The position numbers and the translations under genes are program-made. Of a stretch of 64,000 bases of DNA, positions 23,362-31,568 are shown piece by piece (within the stretch, counting starts at the first letter, position 1; each line of letters begins with the position of its first letter). Origin of the DNA: Streptomyces sp. NBC_00190. Lineage in GTDB: Bacteria > Actinomycetota > Actinomycetes > Streptomycetales > Streptomycetaceae. A model generated the notes under the pieces. That model did no database searches. It was not told the DNA's origin and saw only the letters and a program-made list of their open reading frames with translations. Location of the stretch: assembly GCF_036203305.1 (NCBI RefSeq), contig NZ_CP108131.1:4340001-4404000 (forward strand), read 5' to 3'.

Positions 23362-24171
23362 TCAGCTCCCGTCGCGAGGCGTCTTCGTACCGTGCCGGGA
23401 CGTGTACTCGTCCGCGAGCCACGGCCCGAGGTCCTCGATGAAGCCGCGCAGCACGGCCGGGTCCGCGACCGGGTCGAGCGCCACGGCGGCCGCGGCCCGC
23501 ATCTGGGCGGCGCGCTGCGGGTAGTACGCGCCGAAGACTTCCGCGGACTCGGTGAGATCGCTGGTCCAGCCGCCCCACCGCGGCATGACCAGGGTGAATC
23601 CGGTGCGCACCAGACGTCGTGCGAAGACCCGGGCGAGGGCCCGGTACTCGTCCGGGCCGGATGCCGCCTGCGCCTTCGCCCGCCAGGCGGGCAGTAGCTC
23701 GGCCAGGTCGCCGTTGGTCTCCCGGGCGAGCAGGCTGTCCGGGCGGTAGCGGGGCAGGTGCTCGGCCAGGTCGGCGCCGAGCAGCGGGGTGCACAGGCAG
23801 GCGAGGAACCAGCCCAGGTCGAATCGTTCCTGCTCGCTCAGCAGGGTGTTCTTCCCGTACAGCAGGACGGCGGCGCCGTCGATCTCGGGGAAGTCCTCGT
23901 CGAGCCCCCGCGCCAGCACCTCGGCGGCGTCCCGGTCCTCGTCGGCGGGCTCGTGGTGCAGGGCGAGCAGCAGGTCGAGGTCGGACCGCCCGGGCCGCGC
24001 CGTCCCGCGCGGCACGGACCCGTACAGGTACGCGCTGTGCAGCCGCCGCCCGTACGCCTCGGAGATCCGCTCGCGCGCGGCGGCGACGACCCCCTTGAAC
24101 TCGGCCCGCACCTGCCCGAGCGATCCCTCCCGCTCGAAGTACCCGTACGCGTCGAGACCTCTGTGCTCCAT
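23362..24171 (-). CDS. Nucleotidyltransferase-domain protein
   Basis: A 269-residue protein with the minimal nucleotidyltransferase signature GSVPRGTARPGRSDLDLLL (the GS-x-RG-x-SDxD pattern with both metal-binding aspartates) at about residues 52-70. A helical C-terminal half follows (KNTLLSEQERFDLGWFLAC). This resembles DNA polymerase beta superfamily nucleotidyltransferases of the aminoglycoside-modifying or MNT type, but no partner gene is present. The ATG at 24171 is preferred; a CACAGT hexamer ends 6 bases before it, consistent with a leaderless message. It converges with the L7/L12-like gene. Confidence 0.8.
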   Translation of the reverse strand: MEHRGLDAYGYFEREGSLGQVRAEFKGVVAAARERISEAYGRRLHSAYLYGSVPRGTARPGRSDLDLLLALHHEPADEDRDAAEVLARGLDEDFPEIDGAAVLLYGKNTLLSEQERFDLGWFLACLCTPLLGADLAEHLPRYRPDSLLARETNGDLAELLPAWRAKAQAASGPDEYRALARVFARRLVRTGFTLVMPRWGGWTSDLTESAEVFGAYYPQRAAQMRAAAAVALDPVADPAVLRGFIEDLGPWLADEYTSRHGTKTPRDGS

Positions 24172-24177
24172 ACCTCC

Positions 24178-24183
24178 ACTGTG
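24178..24183 (-). promoter_or_regulatory. -10-like CACAGT, leaderless start
   Basis: Minus-strand CACAGT followed by 6 bases and the ATG of the nucleotidyltransferase gene. The intervening GGAGGT is too close to act as a ribosome-binding site. Confidence 0.4.
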
Positions 24184-24240
24184 CACGGTCCCCGGGCGAA
24201 TCCGGCCCCGTCCGGGCACGGCGGCGCACCCGGGAAACGC

Positions 24241-24275
24241 GAAGGGCCCCGCCCGAGGTACAGGCGAGGCCCTTC
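24241..24275 (-). terminator. Stem-loop terminator after crp
   Basis: GAAGGGCC (24241-24248) pairs with GGCCCTTC (24268-24275), with additional imperfect pairing inside. It begins 15 bases after the crp stop on the minus strand. Confidence 0.65.
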
Positions 24276-24289
24276 ACGAAGCCGGGGCG

Positions 24290-24964
24290 TCAGCGCGAAC
24301 GCTTCGCGAGGCGCTCCACGTCCAGCAGGATCACCGCACGCGCCTCCAGGCGGAGCCACCCACGGCCCGCGAAGTCGGCCAGAGCCTTGTTCACGGTCTC
24401 GCGAGAGGCGCCGACGAGCTGCGCGAGCTCCTCCTGCGTGAGGTCGTGCACCACGTGGATGCCCTCCTCCGACTGCACGCCGAAGCGGCGCGACAGGTCG
24501 AGGAGGGCCCGCGCCACACGGCCGGGAACGTCGGAGAAGACCAGGTCGGACATCTGGTCGTTGGTCTTGCGCAGGCGCCGCGCGACGGCGCGCAGCAGCG
24601 CGGTCGCGACCTCGGGCCGGGCGTTCAGCCAGGGCTGCAGGTCGCCGTGGCCCAGGCCGAGGAGCTTGACCTCGGTCAGCGCGGTCGCGGTGGCGGTGCG
24701 CGGGCCCGGGTCGAACAGCGACAGCTCGCCGATCAGCTCGCCGGGACCGAGGACGGCCAGCATGTTCTCGCGGCCGTCGGGGGAGGTGCGGTGGAGCTTC
24801 ACCTTGCCCTCGGTCACGACATACAGCCGGTCGCCGGGATCGCCCTCGTGGAACAGGGCGTCACCGCGTGCGAGGGTCACCTCGCCCATGGAGGCGCGGA
24901 GCTCCGCGGCCTGCTCGTCATCGAGCGCCGCGAAGAGCGGGGCGCGCCGCAGAACGTCGTCCAC
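24290..24964 (-). CDS. crp: Crp/Fnr-family regulator Crp
   Basis: A 224-residue cAMP-receptor-protein homologue. The N-terminal cyclic-nucleotide-binding barrel contains GDALFHEGDPGDRLYVVTEG and LGPGELIGELSLFDPGPRTA (phosphate-binding cassette). The C-terminal winged helix has LTQEELAQLVGASRETVNKA as the HTH. The GTG at 24964 is chosen: AGGAGAG sits 6 bases upstream, and the family usually starts VDDVLRRAPLF. In S. coelicolor Crp governs germination and antibiotic production. It is followed by a hairpin terminator and is divergent from nth. Confidence 0.96.
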   Translation of the reverse strand: MDDVLRRAPLFAALDDEQAAELRASMGEVTLARGDALFHEGDPGDRLYVVTEGKVKLHRTSPDGRENMLAVLGPGELIGELSLFDPGPRTATATALTEVKLLGLGHGDLQPWLNARPEVATALLRAVARRLRKTNDQMSDLVFSDVPGRVARALLDLSRRFGVQSEEGIHVVHDLTQEELAQLVGASRETVNKALADFAGRGWLRLEARAVILLDVERLAKRSR

Positions 24965-25137
24965 GAGTCTCTCTCCTATGTCGACCAGCTCAGGGGACCG
25001 GTCTCCCATTTTGCCGGACGGCTCAAACAGTGCGATCAATCACTACCTAGGATGCCGGACATACGGGCGTGCTGTGCGGTGGGAGACCAATCGGGGTGGT
25101 GTTACCTGAGGTCCGGGCGGGTGTCAGCGGCCGGCCT

Positions 25138-25143
25138 TAGGCT
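25138..25143 (+). promoter_or_regulatory. -10-like TAGGCT, leaderless start of nth
   Basis: TAGGCT ends 6 bases before the GTG at 25150; no Shine-Dalgarno is present. Confidence 0.55.
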
Positions 25144-25149
25144 GGCCGG

Positions 25150-26079
25150 GTGTCCAACAAGCCGGTGAGAGCACAGGCCAAGGGGTCTGCGGGAGTGACC
25201 GCCACCCAAAATTCAGCCGTGGGCGAACAAGCCCCCTCGAAGGTGTCCGCGAAGGCCCAGTCCGCCCCTCAGGGCAAAGGTTCGGCCAAGAAACCGTCCG
25301 TGGCCAAGCCCGAATCCCGTCTGGCCATGGTCCGCCGGGCCCGCCGCATCAACCGTGAGCTGGCCGAGATCTATCCGTACGCCCATCCGGAGCTCGACTT
25401 CCGCAATCCCTTCGAGCTGCTCGTCGCGACGGTGCTGTCCGCGCAGACCACCGATCTGCGGGTGAACCAGACGACCCCGGCCCTCTTCGCCGCCTACCCC
25501 ACCCCCGAGGACATGGCGGCGGCGGCTCCCGAGCACCTGGAGGAGCTGATCAAGCCGACCGGGTTCTTCCGCGCGAAGTCCCGGTCCCTGCTCGGCCTCT
25601 CGCAGGCCCTGCGGGACAACTTCGGCGGGGAGGTGCCGGGCCGGATCGAGGACCTGGTGACCCTGCCCGGCGTCGGCCGCAAGACCGCGAACGTGGTCCT
25701 CGGCAACGCGTTCGGTGTTCCGGGGATCACCGTCGACACCCACTTCGGCCGGCTGGTGCGCCGCTGGAAGTGGACCGAGCAGGAGGATCCGGAGAAGGTC
25801 GAGGCGGAGATCTGCGCGATCTTCCCGAAGAGCGAGTGGACGATGCTCTCGCACCGCGTCGTCTTCCACGGCCGCCGGATCTGCCACGCCCGCAAGCCCG
25901 CCTGCGGGGCCTGCCCGATCGCCCCGCTCTGCCCGGCGTACGGGGAGGGCGAGACCGACCCGGAGAAGGCGCGCAAGCTGCTCAAGTACGAGAAGGGCGG
26001 CCAGCCGGGGCAGCGCCTGAGCCCGCCCCCGGACTACCCGGGCCTCCCGGCCCCGCCGCTGGGCACTCCGGCGCCCTGA
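25150..26079 (+). CDS. nth: Endonuclease III
   Basis: A 309-residue bifunctional DNA glycosylase / AP lyase that removes oxidised pyrimidines. The helix-hairpin-helix [18 protein letters not shown] carries catalytic Lys178; Asp196 is in [12 protein letters not shown]. The [4Fe-4S] site is C-x6-C-x2-C-x5-C ([20 protein letters not shown]). The first ~60 residues are a Lys/Ser/Ala-rich extension absent from E. coli Nth; an in-frame start at 25327 would remove it. The GTG at 25150 is supported by the TAGGCT motif 6 bases upstream. The C-terminal tail is proline-rich. Confidence 0.95.
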   Translation: MSNKPVRAQAKGSAGVTATQNSAVGEQAPSKVSAKAQSAPQGKGSAKKPSVAKPESRLAMVRRARRINRELAEIYPYAHPELDFRNPFELLVATVLSAQTTDLRVNQTTPALFAAYPTPEDMAAAAPEHLEELIKPTGFFRAKSRSLLGLSQALRDNFGGEVPGRIEDLVTLPGVGRKTANVVLGNAFGVPGITVDTHFGRLVRRWKWTEQEDPEKVEAEICAIFPKSEWTMLSHRVVFHGRRICHARKPACGACPIAPLCPAYGEGETDPEKARKLLKYEKGGQPGQRLSPPPDYPGLPAPPLGTPAP

Positions 26080-26168
26080 CGGGCGGCGACAGGAACGAAT
26101 CGGTACCCGGACCGCGTTTGGCGGTGTGGGACACGGTGTTGACGGCAAGGACGCGGACAGGGGTGCCT

Positions 26169-26924
26169 ATGACGCGCGGTACACGGGACGAGACGACGGC
26201 GGGAGCCCGTGATGTGGGCGGGGCCCGCGACGCCGGCGAGGCAGGGGAGGGCCGCGACGCGATCGAGGTCACCACGGACGGCCTGCCGGGCTGGCTCGAC
26301 CCCGTCGTCGAGGCCGTGCGCACGGTGCGCCCGACCCAGCTGAGCCGGTTCCTGCCGCCCGAGGACGGCCGGGGCCGGCAGTCCGCCGTGCTCGTCCTGT
26401 TCGGCGAAGGCCCCCGCGGGCCCGAGCTGCTCCTCATGGAGCGGGCAGGCACCCTGCGCTCGCACGCGGGCCAGCCGTCCTTCCCAGGGGGCGCCCTGGA
26501 CCCGGAGGACGGCGATCCGCACACCACCGGCCCGCTGCGCGCCGCGCTGCGCGAGGCCGAGGAGGAGACAGGGCTCGACCCCTCCGGTGTCCAGCTCTTC
26601 GGGGTGCTGCCCCGCCTGTACATCCCGGTCAGCGAGTTCGTCGTGACCCCGGTCCTCGGCTGGTGGCGCGCCCCGAGCCCGGTCGGCGCCGTGGACCCGG
26701 CCGAGACGGCCCGCGTCTTCACGGTCCCGGTGGCCGATCTCACGGATCCCGGGCACCGGGTCATGACCGCCCATCCCAGCGGCCACCTGGGCCCGGGATT
26801 CACCGTCGAATCGGCTCTGGTCTGGGGTTTCACCGCCGGGGTGATCGACCGGATCCTGCACTTCGCGGGCTGGGAGCGACCGTGGGACCGCTCACGTCAC
26901 GTCCCGCTCGACTGGCGCGCATGA
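26169..26924 (+). CDS. NUDIX hydrolase, CoA pyrophosphatase-type
   Basis: A 251-residue NUDIX enzyme. The box runs from SFPGGALDPEDGDPH to AALREAEEETGLDPSGV, and the CoA-type signature ERAGTLRSHAGQPSFPGG precedes it. CoA/ADP-ribose pyrophosphatases (YeaB/NUDT7 group) show this combination. The ATG at 26169 is preferred. The ~30 residues after it are Gly/Asp/Arg-rich and probably disordered, and an upstream in-frame reading is unlike the family. The next gene, the membrane serine protease, starts 4 bases after its stop. Confidence 0.9.
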   Translation: MTRGTRDETTAGARDVGGARDAGEAGEGRDAIEVTTDGLPGWLDPVVEAVRTVRPTQLSRFLPPEDGRGRQSAVLVLFGEGPRGPELLLMERAGTLRSHAGQPSFPGGALDPEDGDPHTTGPLRAALREAEEETGLDPSGVQLFGVLPRLYIPVSEFVVTPVLGWWRAPSPVGAVDPAETARVFTVPVADLTDPGHRVMTAHPSGHLGPGFTVESALVWGFTAGVIDRILHFAGWERPWDRSRHVPLDWRA

Positions 26925-26928
26925 GACG

Positions 26929-28140
26929 GTGGCCCACGTGAACGTGCTGGACATCCTGTTGCTGCTCGCCGCCGTATGGTTCGCGATCATCGGCTACCGC
27001 CAAGGCTTCGTCGTCGGCATCCTGTCGGTGATCGGCTTCCTCGGCGGTGGTCTCGTCGCGATGTCCTTGATCCCGCTGATCTGGGACCGGGTGACGGACA
27101 ACGGCACCCAGGTGTCCACCACGGTCGTCGTCATCGTCGTCGTCGTGATCATCGTCTGTGCCTCGATCGGCCAGGCCCTGACCACCCACCTGGGGAGCCG
27201 GCTCCGCCGCCACATCACCTGGTCACCGGCGCGGGTGCTGGACGCGACCGGCGGCGCCCTGGTCAACGTCGTCGCGATGCTGCTGGTGGCCTGGCTGATC
27301 GGATCAGCGCTCGCCGGTACGTCACTTCCCACGCTGGGCAAGGAAGTCCGCAACTCCAAGGTGCTCCTGGGCGTGTCGCGGGTGCTGCCCGCCCAGGCGA
27401 ACACCTGGTTCTCGGACTTCAGTTCGACCCTGGCGCAGAACGGCTTCCCGCAGGTCTTCAGCCCGTTCTCCAACGAGCCCATCGCCGAGGTGAAGGCGCC
27501 CGATCCGGCGCTCGCGCACAGTCCCGTCACCGAGCAGGCCAAGCGCTCGATCGTGAAGGTCGTCGGCACCGCACCCAGCTGCAGCAAGGTGCTGGAGGGT
27601 ACGGGCTTCGTCTTCGCGCCCGGCAAGGTGATGACCAACGCGCACGTCGTCGGCGGAGTCGGCGAGCCGACCGTGCAGATCGGCGGCGAGGGCAAGCTGT
27701 ATGACGGCAAGGTCGTGCTCTACGACTGGGAGCGCGACATCGCCGTCCTGGACGTGCCCAAGCTGAAGGCCCCGGCGCTGGAGTTCACCGACAGGGACGC
27801 GTCGAGCAGCAGCGACGCGATCGTCGCCGGCTTCCCGGAGAACGGCGCGTACGACGTCCGCTCCGCCCGCGTCCGCGGCCGGATCAACGCCAACGGCCCG
27901 GATATCTACCACCGGGGCACCGTCCGGCGCGACGTCTACTCGCTGTACGCGACGGTCCGCCAGGGCAACTCCGGCGGCCCGCTGCTGACGCCCGACGGCA
28001 AGGTGTACGGGGTCGTCTTCGCGAAGTCCCTCGACGACCCGAACACCGGCTACGCGCTGACGGCAGACGAGATCCGCGACGACATCCGCATCGGCCGGAT
28101 CGCCGAGCAGCGGGTCGACAGCCAGGGCTGCGCCCTCTGA
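26929..28140 (+). CDS. marP: MarP-like membrane serine protease
   Basis: A 403-residue protein with four N-terminal TM segments of the CvpA type (LLLLAAVWFAIIGYRQG, SVIGFLGGGLVAM, VVVIVVVVIIVCASIG, ALVNVVAMLLVAWLIG) and an extracytoplasmic chymotrypsin-like domain. The catalytic triad is His239 (TNAHVVGG), Asp270 (DWERDIAVLDV) and Ser348 (RQGNSGGPLL). Cysteines in APSCSKVLEG and the C-terminal SQGCAL could form the disulfide that in M. tuberculosis MarP links termini and controls activity. MarP maintains pH homeostasis in acid; the same role here is inferred. GTG 26938 is an alternative start. Confidence 0.92.
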   Translation: MAHVNVLDILLLLAAVWFAIIGYRQGFVVGILSVIGFLGGGLVAMSLIPLIWDRVTDNGTQVSTTVVVIVVVVIIVCASIGQALTTHLGSRLRRHITWSPARVLDATGGALVNVVAMLLVAWLIGSALAGTSLPTLGKEVRNSKVLLGVSRVLPAQANTWFSDFSSTLAQNGFPQVFSPFSNEPIAEVKAPDPALAHSPVTEQAKRSIVKVVGTAPSCSKVLEGTGFVFAPGKVMTNAHVVGGVGEPTVQIGGEGKLYDGKVVLYDWERDIAVLDVPKLKAPALEFTDRDASSSSDAIVAGFPENGAYDVRSARVRGRINANGPDIYHRGTVRRDVYSLYATVRQGNSGGPLLTPDGKVYGVVFAKSLDDPNTGYALTADEIRDDIRIGRIAEQRVDSQGCAL

Positions 28141-28464
28141 CGCGCTGAGGCCGAGGTGCGGGGCCCCGGCGCCGAGGCGCGGGCCCCGCAGGTGTCTCTA
28201 CGTCCGCGGATGACGCAGCCGCGCCGAGACCCACAGGGCCCGGCGGCGCAGGATGCGTGGAATCCCGAGTCGGAGGTCGTGGCCGTGGCGGCCGGCCCTC
28301 TCGTAGCTGCCCGGCGTCGCTGCCGAGCGGCGTTCGTGTGCGGTGTCACTGTAGTCGTGCGTCCAGCCCATACTCCGAGCTGTGCCCGTGCCCCAAGGTC
28401 GGTAACCCCGTCCGGGGCGGCCAATTGGCCTATGCGCCGGGCAATTGAATGCTTGTCATATCGC
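28141..28464. other. Convergent intergenic region with terminator hairpin
   Basis: About 320 bases between convergent genes. TGCGGGGCCC (28157-28166) and GGGCCCCGCA (28181-28190) form a strong terminator stem for the marP-like gene. A 12-base palindrome, GGCCAATTGGCC, lies at 28419-28430. I see no gene. Confidence 0.6.
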
Positions 28465-29433
28465 TCAGCGGTCCGGCTCGGGGTCCTTGAGCCAGTTCAC
28501 CAGCTCGGTGGAGAAGGCCACCGGGTCCTCCTCGTGCGGGAAGTGCCCGAGACCGTCGAACAGCCGCCACCGGTACGGGGCTTCGACGTACTGGCCGGAG
28601 CCGGCCGCGCTCCGCGTCCGCATCACGGGGTCGAGCGATCCGTGCAGGTGCAGCGTCGGCACCCGTACCGGCCGCTTCATCCGTCGGTTGAACTGGAGCC
28701 CGTCGGGCCGGGCCATGGACCGCATCATCCAGCGGTAGGGCTCGATCGAGCAGTGCGCGGTGGACGGGATGCACATCGCCCGCCGGTAGACCGCGATGTC
28801 CTCGTCGGTCAGGTCCTCCTGGAGCCGCGGCCCGGACCAGTCCCTGATCAGCTGCCCGACGAGGGCCCCGTCGTCGGCGACGAGCTGCCGCTCGGGCACG
28901 AACGGCCGCTGGAAGCCCCAGATGTGCGAACTCGCCCGGGTCTGACCGAAGTCCGACAGCATCGCCGAGCGCCAGCGCCGAGGATGCGGCATGGACGAGA
29001 CGACGAGCCGGCGCACGAGCTTGGGCCGCATCACGGCCGCCGTCCAGGCGAGGTAGCCGCCCAGGTCGTGCCCCACGAGCGCGGCGTCCGGCTCGCCGAG
29101 GGACCGTACGACCCCGGTGATGTCGAGCGCCAGGTTGGCGGGGTCGTAGCCGCGCGGGGTGCGGTCACTGCCGCCCACGCCGCGCAGGTCCATCGCGACC
29201 GCGCGGTAGCCCGCCTCGGCGAGCGCCACCATCTGGTGCCGCCAGGTCCACCAGAACTGCGGGAAGCCGTGCAGGAGCAGCACGAGCGGTCCGTCACCGA
29301 GCTCGGCGACGTGGAAGCGGGCGCCGTTGGCGGCGACGTCCCGGTGCGTCACCGCTTTCCCGCCGGGGAGGTCGAGCCGTACCGCCGTGGCAGCAGTGGG
29401 GGGAGTGCTGGGGTCCGGCGAAGGCGCTGTCAT
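28465..29433 (-). CDS. Epoxide hydrolase-like alpha/beta hydrolase
   Basis: A 322-residue alpha/beta hydrolase. The oxyanion motif is LLLHGFPQFWWTWRHQM and the nucleophile position is Asp123 in LVGHDLGGYLAW. That is an aspartate instead of serine, as in epoxide hydrolases and haloalkane dehalogenases. The catalytic histidine is in DGLGHFPHEEDP. It is probably cytoplasmic. It overlaps the holin-X-like gene by 4 bases and is translated with it. The physiological substrate is unknown. Confidence 0.9.
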   Translation of the reverse strand: MTAPSPDPSTPPTAATAVRLDLPGGKAVTHRDVAANGARFHVAELGDGPLVLLLHGFPQFWWTWRHQMVALAEAGYRAVAMDLRGVGGSDRTPRGYDPANLALDITGVVRSLGEPDAALVGHDLGGYLAWTAAVMRPKLVRRLVVSSMPHPRRWRSAMLSDFGQTRASSHIWGFQRPFVPERQLVADDGALVGQLIRDWSGPRLQEDLTDEDIAVYRRAMCIPSTAHCSIEPYRWMMRSMARPDGLQFNRRMKRPVRVPTLHLHGSLDPVMRTRSAAGSGQYVEAPYRWRLFDGLGHFPHEEDPVAFSTELVNWLKDPEPDR

Positions 29434-29888
29434 GAGGACGAGCGTGCCACACCCACGGCCTTGTCACTCAACGGCCGCTCGTGGGGCTTGACGGTCCCGA
29501 CGAGCGCGGCGGTCTGCTTGACCGCTTCGATGGTCTTCACCGGCGGCTTGACCTTCTTGAACTTCGCGTAGGCGATCAGCCCGACCAGGCCCGCGAGCAG
29601 CCAGAACGCGACGCCGACGATGAGGAAGGACCAGGCGAGCCCGAGCCCGAGGTTATGGATCCCGTAGGCCGCGGCGAAACTCAGTACGGGGAGGGAGAAG
29701 AGCAGGAGCACGCCCGCGACGATCGCGGCACCGCTGCCGATGCCCGCGCGCTTGACGTCCTGCTTGATCTCCACCTTGGCGAGGGCGATCTCGTCGTGCA
29801 CCAGGGCGGACATCTCGGCGGTGGCCGAGGCGACCAGCTGGCCGAGCGTGCGCTCGGCTCCTTGCGCCCCTTGGTCCACTGCGCTCAT
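29430..29888 (-). CDS. Phage-holin-X/DUF1469-like membrane protein
   Basis: A 152-residue protein with an N-terminal amphipathic helix (LGQLVASATAEMSALVHDEI), the signature EIALAKVEIKQDVKRAGIGS, and two TM segments (AAIVAGVLLLFSLPVLSFAA and WSFLIVGVAFWLLAGLVGLI). It belongs to the actinobacterial holin-X superfamily, which despite the name is usually chromosomal and not lytic. It is coupled to the epoxide-hydrolase-like gene by a 4-base overlap and may anchor or serve it (inference). Confidence 0.88.
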   Translation of the reverse strand: MSAVDQGAQGAERTLGQLVASATAEMSALVHDEIALAKVEIKQDVKRAGIGSGAAIVAGVLLLFSLPVLSFAAAYGIHNLGLGLAWSFLIVGVAFWLLAGLVGLIAYAKFKKVKPPVKTIEAVKQTAALVGTVKPHERPLSDKAVGVARSSS

Positions 29889-29948
29889 CGCTCTCTCCCT
29901 CTGTCGTCAGCTGCCGGCGGCTGTCCTGCGCCGCCGGTCCCAGTCAGA

Positions 29949-31358
29949 TCATGCCGGACCGTCGCCCTCGATGCTGGACCCGGCCGCCGCTTCGGCCTTG
30001 CGGCGGTGTTCCGCGGCCTTCTCGTCGTAGATCTTCGCCATCCGCAGGTGGTACGCGGGATTGTGCTCCTCGTAGATGTCCGGGATGCCGTCGAGGTCGT
30101 CGTCGCGATCCTCGGCCTCGGTGAGCGCCCTGTACTTGCGGTCGCGCAGCTTGAGCAGGACACAGGCGACGATCGCGGCGATCAGGGAACCGATCAGGAC
30201 GGCGGCCTTGATCTCGTACATGAGGGTCCGGTCGTCGGTGAAGGCGAGTTCGCCGATCAGCAGCGAGACCGTGAATCCGATGCCGGCGAGCGAGGCGACG
30301 GCGAGCACGTCCGGCCAGGCGAGGTCCTCGTTCAGCTCCGCCTTGGTGAAGCGCGCGGCCAGCCAGGTGCCGCCGAAGATGCCGACGGCCTTGCCGACGA
30401 CCAGGCCGAGGACGACGCCGAGGGTCTCCGGCCGGGTGAAGACCTGGGCGATGGCCTCGTCGGAGAGCGAGACCCCGGCCGAGAAGAGCGCGAAGAGCGG
30501 TACGGCGAGCCCGGCCGAGATGGGCCGTACGAGGTGCTCGATGTGCTCGCCGGGGGACTGCTCCTCGCCCTCCTCGCGGTGGCAGCGCAGCATCAGGCCC
30601 ATGGCGACACCGGCGATGGTGGCGTGGACCCCGCTGTTGTACATCAGGTCCCAGATGACCAGGGCGAGCGGGACGTAGACGTACCAGCCGCGGACACCTC
30701 GGCGCAGCAGGAACCAGAACAGCGCGAGGCCCACGACGGCGCCGCCGAGGGCCAGGAAGTCGATCTCGCTGGTGAAGAACACCGCGATGATGACGATCGC
30801 GAAGAGGTCGTCGACGACGGCGAGGGTCAGCAGGAACGCGCGCAGGGCGGAGGGCAGCGAGGTGCCGATGACCGCGAGGACGGCGAGCGCGAAGGCGATG
30901 TCGGTGGCGGTCGGGACCGCCCAGCCGGCCAGTGAGCCGTCGCCGAGCACGTTGACGAGGGCGTAGACCACCGCCGGGGCGGCCATGCCGCAGATGGCGG
31001 CGATGACCGGGAGGGCGGCGGCCTTGCGGTCGCGCAGATCGCCCGCGACCAGCTCGCGCTTGAGCTCGATGCCGGCGACGAAGAAGAAGATGGCGAGCAG
31101 GCCGTCGGCCGCCCAGTGCTGTATGGACAGGTCCAGGCCGATGGCGGCGGGGCCGATGTGGAAGTCGCTGACGGTCTGGTAGCTGGCCGCCAGGGCAGGG
31201 GTGTTCGCCCAGACCAGGGCGCAGATCGTGGCCACGAGCAGCAGCACACCGCCGACCGTCTCGGCGCGCAGGGCATCGGCCACGAAGCGGCGCTCGGGCA
31301 GCGAGAGCCGGCCGAGGAACTTGCGGCGCTGGGGTTCGGTCGGGTTGGGCGTGGCCAC
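29949..31358 (-). CDS. nhaA: Na+/H+ antiporter NhaA
   Basis: A 469-residue NhaA-type electrogenic sodium/proton antiporter. TM I begins AETVGGVLLLVATICALVWA; the conserved ADGLLAIFFFVAGIELKREL region follows. The ion site aspartates are in GWAVPTATDIAFALAVLAVI and LLTLAVVDDLFAIVIIAVFF. The C-terminus has a ~70-residue cytoplasmic extension (AEDRDDDLDGIPDIYEEHNP, charged, helical). The GTG at 31358 is chosen because GGAGGT lies 8 bases upstream; an ATG at 31388 would add 10 residues. Confidence 0.95.
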   Translation of the reverse strand: MATPNPTEPQRRKFLGRLSLPERRFVADALRAETVGGVLLLVATICALVWANTPALAASYQTVSDFHIGPAAIGLDLSIQHWAADGLLAIFFFVAGIELKRELVAGDLRDRKAAALPVIAAICGMAAPAVVYALVNVLGDGSLAGWAVPTATDIAFALAVLAVIGTSLPSALRAFLLTLAVVDDLFAIVIIAVFFTSEIDFLALGGAVVGLALFWFLLRRGVRGWYVYVPLALVIWDLMYNSGVHATIAGVAMGLMLRCHREEGEEQSPGEHIEHLVRPISAGLAVPLFALFSAGVSLSDEAIAQVFTRPETLGVVLGLVVGKAVGIFGGTWLAARFTKAELNEDLAWPDVLAVASLAGIGFTVSLLIGELAFTDDRTLMYEIKAAVLIGSLIAAIVACVLLKLRDRKYRALTEAEDRDDDLDGIPDIYEEHNPAYHLRMAKIYDEKAAEHRRKAEAAAGSSIEGDGPA

Positions 31359-31506
31359 GGAAGGGGACCTCCGGTTGGTCGACGGCATGACGAATGCAGT
31401 TGCCGACCAGACTTCCCGGCTCACCCTGTGGACTTTCTTGACGCTTTCAATATTTTACAGGGTGTAGCCAAGGGCGTATCCGGCGATCATCACTTTATGC
31501 GCGAAA

Positions 31507-31539
31507 AGGGCGTCCGGCGCGTTGCGCACCGGACGCCCT
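31507..31539 (-). terminator. Stem-loop terminator after acsA
   Basis: AGGGCGTCCGG (31507-31517) pairs perfectly with CCGGACGCCCT (31529-31539). It lies 30 bases past the acsA stop on the minus strand and ahead of nhaA. Confidence 0.8.
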
Positions 31540-31568
31540 CCCGAGCCCGATCGGCCCGTCGGCCCGTG

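Noticed and set aside
29430..29888. Prophage holin
   Set aside because: No lysis or phage genes around it; this membrane family is generally chromosomal in actinomycetes.
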